This document shows positions 1 through 4,408 of a stretch of 5,757 nt of DNA, in pieces. The notes under the pieces are model-generated. The model was not told the origin of the DNA. It saw nothing but the letters and a program-made list of their open reading frames with translations, and did no database searches. The stretch is from Promethearchaeota archaeon (GTDB taxonomy: Archaea > Asgardarchaeota > Lokiarchaeia > Sigyniarchaeales > SOKP01), in assembly GCA_030615145.1 (NCBI GenBank), contig JAUWZT010000211.1, positions 1 through 5,757 on the forward strand. Direction: 5' to 3'. Position 1 is the stretch's first letter; every line of letters starts with the position of its first letter. The translations under genes and the position numbers were made by a program.

Positions 1-344
1 GAGGATTTTGGTTTCGGTTCTAACACAGGATCAATTAAGGGAGAGTAGTATTTGGCAATTTTCCTGCATCGAATCAAGGAATAAAGACACAATAAAAATA
101 TCATACAAATTACAACTATATAAGGAAGCATGCTAATAATCATCAAAATAATATAATAGTCATCTTGATCATAATAAGGATCATAATAAGAATTATATTG
201 TATGACGCTCATTATTAAAGAGGGCACTATCGTCATTAACAAAAATACTGAAATGATGAGTCCTGTAATTGATAATATAAATATTTGGACAGATTGTTTC
301 TGCGTTAAGTTAAATCCAAACCAAGTGATTTTTTTTCCACTCAT
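1..344 (-). CDS. Small two-helix membrane protein, unknown function (partial, C-terminus cut by window edge)
   Basis: Reading the minus strand from the ATG at 344 gives 114 open codons to the window edge with no stop. The protein starts MSGKKITWFGFN and has two clear hydrophobic segments, about residues 21-45 and 64-92. Between them is a short Tyr/Asp-rich loop (about 49-63) made partly of a repeated YYD unit. A Cys/Arg/Lys stretch (RCRKIAKYY) and a Pro/Lys-rich tail (DPVLEPKPKS) follow the second segment, so by the positive-inside rule both termini should be cytoplasmic and the acidic loop outside. The frame has a stop 18 codons upstream and no other ATG in between, so this ATG is the best start. 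A TATA-like element lies about 26 nt upstream, which fits a leaderless transcript. I recognise no family. The gene is called from its open frame, membrane pattern and promoter spacing only. Confidence 0.72.
   Translation of the reverse strand, partial: MSGKKITWFGFNLTQKQSVQIFILSITGLIISVFLLMTIVPSLIMSVIQYNSYYDPYYDQDDYYIILMIISMLPYIVVICMIFLLCLYSLIRCRKIAKYYSPLIDPVLEPKPKS
167..190. repeat. Perfect 12-bp tandem repeat, two units
   Basis: The unit GATCATAATAAG occurs twice back to back. It lies inside the minus-strand membrane protein gene, where it encodes the duplicated Tyr-Tyr-Asp motif (SYYDPYYDQ) in the loop between the two membrane helices. The unit is a multiple of three, so copy-number change would keep the reading frame. 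Confidence 0.85.
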
Positions 345-365
345 CAAATTCACTCTCAAGAATAC

Positions 366-373
366 TATATATT
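366..373 (-). promoter_or_regulatory. Archaeal TATA box for the left-edge membrane protein gene
   Basis: On the minus strand this reads AATATATA. Its centre lies about 26 nt upstream of the ATG at 344, the usual distance from an archaeal TATA box to the transcription start. That would place transcription start at or next to the start codon, giving a leaderless mRNA. No Shine-Dalgarno motif is visible between box and ATG, which agrees. AT-richness makes chance matches common. Confidence 0.45.
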
Positions 374-420
374 GTGATCTAACTTCAATTAATAAATGTT
401 AGTATGAGATTATGGTAATG

Positions 421-454
421 TCCAAAAAATAAGTCACGTTGAATAACTCCAACG
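421..454 (-). terminator. Possible terminator after the BKACE gene
   Basis: Just downstream of the BKACE stop, on the minus strand, CGTTG (454-450) can pair with CAACG (441-437) across an 8-nt loop. After a 7-nt gap comes a run of six T (429-424). Archaeal RNA polymerase terminates mainly on oligo-T tracts, so the T-run is the more relevant part and the 5-bp stem is modest. It lies between two genes on the same strand, and the downstream gene has its own TATA box, which fits separate transcription units. Confidence 0.4.
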
Positions 455-458
455 ATTT

Positions 459-1373
459 TTATATTATACCTAAAATTTCTTTTGCTTCATCGACAGTAGC
501 GACTTCTCTTCCGATTTCTTTAGCTATTCTAACCATTCTTTTTACTAGTTGAGCGTTACCTTGAGCAAGTTCTCCTTTTCCGTAATAAATAGTATCTTCC
601 AAACCAGTTCTTACATTGCCACCCATACACATAGCCATTACAGTCGTACGTAAATTAAATTTGCCAACAGTAACTACTTGCCATGTTGATCCTTCTGGTA
701 TTTGATCAACCATGCGTAAAAGATTAGCAGGGTTAGCCTCAGCGCCTCCTTTAATGCCTAATACTAAGCTAAAGTGTAGAGGGGGTGATAATAGCCCGGT
801 TTCAACAAATTCTAAAACATTAGTAATATGGCTCGAATCGTACACCTCGATTTCTATACCAAATCCTTTTTTGTTGCACCTTTTAATATATTTGCGATTG
901 AAATCTTGTGGATTTAGGAATAGCGAGCCTCCATAGGGAGTTCTAAATTCGAAAGAACCAGCATTAATAGTATGCATTTCAGGTTCGGGTTCTATATTTA
1001 TTAGGTTTAATCGTTCTTCTAAAGAGGGTTGGACAATTTCCGTCGTAACTCTTTTTTTACCAGATTTGGTAGTAAATGAATGTTCTACAACTTTAGCGCC
1101 GATTCCATTTCCAATTTGTCTCAATATGGGACACTTTTCCCCAATTTGCTTTACTGTTTTACCATAATATTTTAAATCAGGAGTGTTTTGACCATCATCG
1201 CCACGAACATGAATATGAACAATTGAAGCCCCAGCTTCATAGCATTCTAGCGCAGCTTGCGCTTGTTCTTCGGCAGTTAATGGCAGAGCGGGATTTGCCC
1301 ATTTACCATGAATTCCACCTGTAATAGCTGCCGTAATTATTACTTTTTTATCAGAAAGTAGATTAGGTTTCAA
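459..1373 (-). CDS. Beta-keto acid cleavage enzyme (BKACE, DUF849; 3-keto-5-aminohexanoate cleavage enzyme family)
   Basis: The 304-residue protein is a BKACE/DUF849 member, a Zn-dependent TIM-barrel enzyme. The family condenses a beta-keto acid with acetyl-CoA and cleaves the product to acetoacetate and a new CoA ester. Seen here are the N-terminal strand VIITAAITGG (11-20), NPALPLT (27-33), the HIHVR zinc motif (His53 and His55), INAGS (136-140), and GGNVRTGLEDTIYYGKGELA (251-270). In the last, Arg255, Glu259 and Asp260 match the Arg/Glu(Zn)/Asp set of Kce. The typical C-terminus (GREVATVDEAKEILG) is complete. Start is TTG: a TGA lies in frame three codons upstream and no ATG precedes the conserved core; GTGA sits just upstream as a possible ribosome site. 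Length exceeds the usual about 275 because of an insert around 94-116. The Kce pocket Glu after ITG and the Ser before TGG appear replaced, so the true substrate is probably not 3-keto-5-aminohexanoate; I therefore give no gene symbol. Confidence 0.93.
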   Translation of the reverse strand: MKPNLLSDKKVIITAAITGGIHGKWANPALPLTAEEQAQAALECYEAGASIVHIHVRGDDGQNTPDLKYYGKTVKQIGEKCPILRQIGNGIGAKVVEHSFTTKSGKKRVTTEIVQPSLEERLNLINIEPEPEMHTINAGSFEFRTPYGGSLFLNPQDFNRKYIKRCNKKGFGIEIEVYDSSHITNVLEFVETGLLSPPLHFSLVLGIKGGAEANPANLLRMVDQIPEGSTWQVVTVGKFNLRTTVMAMCMGGNVRTGLEDTIYYGKGELAQGNAQLVKRMVRIAKEIGREVATVDEAKEILGII

Positions 1374-1423
1374 TTTCTCTCACTTTTAATGAATTCTTTA
1401 TTATTTCAATTTTTAGGTATCAG

Positions 1424-1441
1424 ATTAAATAATTATTTAAT
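1424..1441. promoter_or_regulatory. 18-bp perfect palindrome between divergent BKACE and AEC genes
   Basis: ATTAAATAATTATTTAAT is its own reverse complement. It lies about 50 nt upstream of both divergent start codons (1373 and 1492), where a dimeric regulator controlling both genes could bind. The sequence is pure A/T in an A/T-rich spacer, so a chance palindrome is quite possible and no regulator gene is visible nearby. Confidence 0.3.
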
Positions 1442-1444
1442 TAT

Positions 1445-1452
1445 TTTAAATA
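1445..1452 (+). promoter_or_regulatory. Candidate TATA box for the AEC transporter gene
   Basis: TTTAAATA matches the archaeal box A pattern and lies about 43 nt upstream of the ATG at 1492. This predicts transcription start near 1475 and a leader of about 17 nt. No Shine-Dalgarno motif is obvious before the ATG. Several other A/T-only octamers in the spacer could serve instead. Confidence 0.35.
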
Positions 1453-1491
1453 TTTTAATAATCTACTTAAAAAACATTAATTAACGCTGAT

Positions 1492-2427
1492 ATGACTGAC
1501 GTAAATGTAGTTTTTTTGATATCAATCCTTATCGTTGCTATTGGTTATTTGATTAAAAGATTAGGAATAATAAAAGAAGAAAATGGGGATGTTATTGCTA
1601 AAATCATTTTTAACGTTACTTTGCCAGCAGTAATTCTTAAATTTACCAGTACAATCCAATTTGAATTGTCGTTAATATTACTACCTTTAGTTAATTTAGC
1701 TTTTGGCCTTGGAATGGCCGCAATTGGAATACTAAGCTTTAGAAAACGTCCGAATCATTTAAAAGGAGCGATGATTATGACTATGGTAGGGTTTAATGTC
1801 GCACATTTCTTTTTTCCATTAGTAGAAGGCATTTGGGGGGCCGATGGAATGCGATATATTGCTCTTGTTGACGCAGGTAATGCTTTTACGATTTTCGTAT
1901 TATGTTATATTTTAGCATCGATTTATTCTCCGAAAAATCACGAAGAAGGCGTTAAAATCGATTTTAAATTCATTTTAAAGCGTTTAATCAAGTCTGCTCC
2001 TTTAATGAGCTATGTTATCGCTCTTACGATAAACTTTTCTGGATTTACAATCCCAATTATTTTTTCTGAGTTAATAGATGTTTTTGCAAGAGCAAATACA
2101 GCTTTAGCGTTGTTGTTATTAGGAATTTTTCTTAATTTTAAATTCGGAAAAGCCGAATGGATATCAATAATTAAAGTTCTTGTGTTAAGATATGCATTAG
2201 GATTATTTGTAGGGTTAATGTTATTCTTTTTTCTACCGACAAGCTTATTTGGCCCACTTTTTAGGATTATTATCTGCCTTTCTTTGCTTTTGCCTGTGGG
2301 TCTTGCGGTCATACCTTTCTCTGTAGAATACCATTACGATCAAAAATTAGTAACGATGATTGTTAACCTGTCAATTATAATTAGTTTTGGTCTTATCTGG
2401 GTTTTAATTTTAATTTTAAATGGATAG
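1492..2427 (+). CDS. AEC-family transporter (auxin efflux carrier / malonate permease type)
   Basis: This is a 311-residue integral membrane protein of the AEC family (PF03547-type), secondary carriers of organic anions; bacterial relatives include malonate carriers such as MdcF. About ten hydrophobic segments are visible, near residues 5-22, 36-52, 58-81, 93-112, 125-146, 167-183, 203-215, 227-248, 256-276 and 288-310, in the family's 5+5 arrangement with a charged central loop (about 146-165). Recognisable motifs are the LPAVIL stretch (44-49) in the second helix, the GFNVAHFFFPL segment with Asn101 in the fourth, GLFVG, and LLPVGLAVIPF (266-276) with the conserved prolines. Length is normal and the gene is complete. 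It is divergent from the BKACE gene with 118 bp between, so co-regulation and transport of a keto-acid or other carboxylate is a reasonable inference, but the substrate cannot be read from sequence. Its last 16 codons are duplicated further downstream. Confidence 0.9.
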   Translation: MTDVNVVFLISILIVAIGYLIKRLGIIKEENGDVIAKIIFNVTLPAVILKFTSTIQFELSLILLPLVNLAFGLGMAAIGILSFRKRPNHLKGAMIMTMVGFNVAHFFFPLVEGIWGADGMRYIALVDAGNAFTIFVLCYILASIYSPKNHEEGVKIDFKFILKRLIKSAPLMSYVIALTINFSGFTIPIIFSELIDVFARANTALALLLLGIFLNFKFGKAEWISIIKVLVLRYALGLFVGLMLFFFLPTSLFGPLFRIIICLSLLLPVGLAVIPFSVEYHYDQKLVTMIVNLSIIISFGLIWVLILILNG

Positions 2428-2438
2428 ATATATATAAA
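2423..2438. repeat. Left copy of 16-bp direct repeat flanking the surface-protein gene
   Basis: GATAGATATATATAAA overlaps the AEC stop codon (TAG at 2425-2427). A copy with one mismatch lies at 3403-3418, overlapping the stop of the surface-protein gene. The ATATATAAA part may also act as a TATA box for the downstream gene, with transcription start predicted near 2460. Confidence 0.55.
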
Positions 2439-2506
2439 TTTTATCGAGGCATTCTATATTATAATATCTCTTGCAGTATTCTACTAAATTTACATTAGTA
2501 TTATTT

Positions 2507-2513
2507 AGGAGGG
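2507..2513 (+). promoter_or_regulatory. Strong Shine-Dalgarno site that fixes a TTG start
   Basis: AGGAGGG lies 6 nt before the TTG at 2520. It is the strongest ribosome-binding site in the window, and the spacing supports the TTG as the true start of the surface-protein gene. Most neighbouring genes show weak or no such site, so this gene probably carries a real 5' leader. Confidence 0.85.
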
Positions 2514-2519
2514 TTTAAT

Positions 2520-3404
2520 TTGAAGAAATTTAGGCTGTCTATCATTATTTACATCATTTTAATAGTATTGTTAGGTTTCCCAACTTATATAAGGGATTCT
2601 AAAGCTGATGTAGTAATGACTTATGGTAGGGGAGCGGGAAATTTTCTTCCTATAGAAAATTGTTCTTTAATAATGACGAATGCAAGCGTTATTTTTAACA
2701 TTGATGCTGAGCAGTATCTTAGTAGAATCAATATTGATTTTACAGGAAATTATACAATTTATAATCCTAGTGAATCCATAAAAGTAACACTTGTAGCTCC
2801 TTTTTCATCAGAGTTTAAAAATTTAGAATCGTCATGTGTGATAAAAATAGAGAATACAACAGTTTCTTATGAGTTTCTTGAGTATAATTTCACAGACAGT
2901 CCTTGGGAGGAATATTTAGAATCGCGATATTTTATGCAAAACCGGAAGTTTTTAATTATCAATGCTACTTTTCCTGAAAATGATTCTATAACAATTGAAT
3001 ACAGTTTTAATGCTCATATAGAAATTACGAGTTCTTTTGATATTTTAAATATTTATTACGATGTAGGAACGTCTCGTGCATGGAATGGAACAATATCAGA
3101 ACGAGTCGAATTCAAAGTGTATGGAAAGCGCCCTGATTCGTATTCGTCGTATAGAAAGGATAGATTCGAATATAATTGTACGATTTCCGATATAGAAGAT
3201 GGCAAGAGTTATGCCTGGGAATGGGAAAATGAGATTATTAATGTAAATAGCGTTTATATCTCTTATTCTTATTATAATCCTTATGCAAAACTAATATTTT
3301 TTATTCTATTTCCCTCATTCTGGGCAGGGATTATAATAAGCTTGGTACTTATAAGAAGACGAGGTAAAAGAAAAGCTCGAAGAAAGTTACAACATCCAAA
3401 TTGA
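2520..3404 (+). CDS. Secreted, membrane-anchored, sequon-rich surface protein of unknown function
   Basis: The 294-residue protein starts with a signal-peptide-like segment (basic MKKFR, then a hydrophobic stretch about 6-21). An outside domain of about 230 residues follows, with alternating-residue patterns typical of beta strands. A single membrane helix (about 257-278) comes next, then a very basic stop-transfer tail, RRRGKRKARRK (279-289). The topology is type I: bulk outside, tail inside. The outside part carries nine N-x-S/T sequons, at Asn47, 54, 77, 112, 123, 148, 154, 189 and 219, and only three cysteines (48, 106, 220). This fits a heavily N-glycosylated archaeal cell-surface protein. 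The TTG start is supported by the AGGAGGG site 6 nt upstream. I recognise no family or catalytic motif. The gene sits between the intact AEC gene and an AEC relic, bracketed by a 16-bp repeat, so it may be a later arrival at this locus. Confidence 0.85.
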   Translation: MKKFRLSIIIYIILIVLLGFPTYIRDSKADVVMTYGRGAGNFLPIENCSLIMTNASVIFNIDAEQYLSRINIDFTGNYTIYNPSESIKVTLVAPFSSEFKNLESSCVIKIENTTVSYEFLEYNFTDSPWEEYLESRYFMQNRKFLIINATFPENDSITIEYSFNAHIEITSSFDILNIYYDVGTSRAWNGTISERVEFKVYGKRPDSYSSYRKDRFEYNCTISDIEDGKSYAWEWENEIINVNSVYISYSYYNPYAKLIFFILFPSFWAGIIISLVLIRRRGKRKARRKLQHPN

Positions 3405-3418
3405 TCGATATATATAAA
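3403..3418. repeat. Right copy of 16-bp direct repeat flanking the surface-protein gene
   Basis: GATCGATATATATAAA matches the copy at 2423-2438 at 15 of 16 positions, in the same orientation. It begins inside the stop codon of the surface-protein gene and ends 2 bp before the AEC relic. The pair encloses the surface-protein gene and its leader. Low complexity (alternating A/T) weakens the case for common origin, but the shared flank GAT.G lifts it above a bare TATA run. Confidence 0.55.
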
Positions 3419-3420
3419 AT

Positions 3421-3486
3421 ATAAATCTTACAATTATAATTAGTTTTGGTCTTATATGGGTCTTAATATTAATCTTAGGCATATAA
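3421..3486 (+). pseudogene. 3'-terminal relic of a second AEC transporter gene
   Basis: Bases 3431-3477 match 2372-2418, the end of the intact AEC gene, at 43 of 47 positions without gaps. Read in the matching frame, the relic gives INLT followed by IIISFGLIWVLILIL and then GI and TAA. The intact gene reads VNLS, the same IIISFGLIWVLILIL, then NG and a stop. All four mismatches in the 47 bp fall at third codon positions and are silent (Ile, Val, Ile, Ile). That pattern is expected if the piece diverged while still part of a working AEC gene and was only later cut off. Upstream homology fades at about 3421, and TAA at 3415-3417 closes the frame. No start codon or body remains, so it is not functional as a transporter. 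Confidence 0.8.
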
Positions 3487-3496
3487 AATAAAAGAA
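3481..3496 (-). terminator. Possible oligo-T terminator after the dehydrogenase gene
   Basis: On the minus strand, immediately after the dehydrogenase stop codon, the sequence reads TTCTTTTATTTTATAT. Interrupted T-runs like this can end transcription in archaea. No convincing hairpin is seen. The tract overlaps the end of the AEC relic. Confidence 0.3.
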
Positions 3497-3497
3497 T

Positions 3498-4352
3498 TTA
3501 TTTCTTTTTTTTCCAAGTATAAAATCCCTTTCCAGTTTTTAAGCCTAAATCTCCTCGTTCCACCATCTCCTTAAAAGCTTGCGGTGGTTTGTCTTTTGGG
3601 TCTCCACTCTCTTCATAATACGACATTTCTACAGCATATGCAACGTCTAAACCGATACCATCCATCATTGTAAATGGCCCCAATGGCATTTTAGTAAATA
3701 TTTTCCAAGCTGTATCAATAACTTCTATATCTGCATAACCTCCCGCCCACATTTTAATACATTCTTTTTTTACAGCGTGCCATATCCTATTGAAGACAAA
3801 ACCAAAACATTCTTTTTTAACAATGAGAGGTTCGCATCCAATATTTATTATCCAGTTTTTTCCAATTTCAAAAGTCTCATCGCTAGTCTCAGTTCCGCCC
3901 ATAATATCTGCCATTGGTCGTGTAGGAATTGGAGGATAAAAATGAATATTTAGAACTTTATCTCTCCTCTTGACCGCAGACTCTATTCTCGAAACGGGAT
4001 ATGAAGAACTATTAGTAGCAATAATAGTCTTTGCAAGGGCTGAACTATCAATTTGAGAAAACACTTTTCTTTTTAATTCGAGATTTTCTGGAACTGCTTC
4101 GATTACTAAATCTACATCTGAAACTGCTTCAGACATATCACTACAATAGAAGACATTCTTAAGAGCGTCAACTTTCTTCTTTCTTTTTAAAAATCCAGAT
4201 ATGTATTTTTTCGCTTCTGCTAGAGTATCAAAATTTATATCAAAAATGTATACATTGAAATCATATAAAGCAGCTATTGCGGCAATTTGCTTTCCAGTAA
4301 AGCCCGCGCCAATTATAGCGACATTTTCAATTATTTTACTCATAATTTTCAC
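3498..4352 (-). CDS. 3-hydroxyacyl-CoA dehydrogenase (NAD-dependent, FadB/HBD family)
   Basis: The 284-residue soluble enzyme belongs to the family that oxidises L-3-hydroxyacyl-CoA to 3-ketoacyl-CoA with NAD+, or runs in reverse. The N-terminal Rossmann fold shows VAIIGAGFTG (11-20, GxGxxG at 15-20) and Asp38 at the end of the second strand, favouring NAD. VIEAVPEN (83-90) and TNSSSYPVS (113-121, with the active-site Ser near 116) follow. The catalytic His is His137 in NIHFYPPIP, and Asn188 lies in FVFNRIWHA. The C-terminal helical domain has MPLGPFTMMDGIGLD (222-236) and ends with LGLKTGKGFYTW (269-280). The family's His-Glu pair has Asp149 where Glu is usual, 12 residues after the His. The helical arm after Asp38 looks shorter than in typical members. 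The GTG at 4352 gives the longest form, but the ATG at 4343 (Met4) with GTGA just ahead as ribosome site is an equally good start. It could serve beta-oxidation, butyrate-type metabolism, or the BKACE product. Confidence 0.92.
   Translation of the reverse strand: MKIMSKIIENVAIIGAGFTGKQIAAIAALYDFNVYIFDINFDTLAEAKKYISGFLKRKKKVDALKNVFYCSDMSEAVSDVDLVIEAVPENLELKRKVFSQIDSSALAKTIIATNSSSYPVSRIESAVKRRDKVLNIHFYPPIPTRPMADIMGGTETSDETFEIGKNWIINIGCEPLIVKKECFGFVFNRIWHAVKKECIKMWAGGYADIEVIDTAWKIFTKMPLGPFTMMDGIGLDVAYAVEMSYYEESGDPKDKPPQAFKEMVERGDLGLKTGKGFYTWKKKK
4349..4352 (-). promoter_or_regulatory. GTGA: either start codon or ribosome-binding site of the dehydrogenase
   Basis: On the minus strand the sequence reads GTGAAAATTATG. 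GTG could start the protein as MKIMSK. Alternatively GTGA, complementary to the UCAC of the archaeal 16S rRNA 3' end, could be a short Shine-Dalgarno site 5 nt before the ATG at 4343, giving MSKIIE. The same GTGA occurs shortly before the TTG of the BKACE gene, favouring the second reading. Confidence 0.4.
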
Positions 4353-4377
4353 TTTAATTTTTAGATTATTTTAAAAG

Positions 4378-4388
4378 TTTATATATTT
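4378..4388. promoter_or_regulatory. Shared TATA element of a compact divergent promoter
   Basis: On the plus strand TTTATATA (4378-4385) is a consensus archaeal TATA box preceded by a purine-rich AAAAG, as in a B-recognition element. Its centre is 27-28 nt before the ATG at 4409, so the plus-strand transcript should be leaderless. On the minus strand the same bases read AAATATATAAA and lie about 39 nt before the ATG at 4343, giving a predicted leader of about 12 nt that contains GTGA. The spacer has only 56 bp, so both genes probably use this element or overlapping ones. Confidence 0.55.
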
Positions 4389-4408
4389 CTAAAATATTAA
4401 ATTTTAAT

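Noticed and set aside
167..190. Start of a CRISPR-like or satellite array
   Set aside because: There are only two adjacent 12-bp units, no spacers, and they lie inside a coding frame.
202..402. Plus-strand open frame of 66 codons
   Set aside because: It lies antisense to the left-edge membrane protein gene, has no ribosome site or domain, and its translation looks random.
345..458. RNA gene or riboswitch between the left-edge gene and BKACE
   Set aside because: Apart from the TATA-like element and the small stem with T-run, no stable fold or GC-rich structured element is visible in this A/T-rich spacer.
712..936. Plus-strand open frame of 74 codons
   Set aside because: It is antisense within the strongly conserved BKACE gene and has no supporting signal.
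2010..2312. Minus-strand open frame of 100 codons
   Set aside because: It is antisense to the AEC gene. Its Asn/Lys-rich composition is what the reverse complement of hydrophobic codons in an A/T-rich gene produces.
2423..3418. Insertion sequence or transposon around the surface-protein gene
   Set aside because: The flanking repeats are direct, not inverted, and no transposase or integrase is encoded between them. Short-repeat recombination explains them better.
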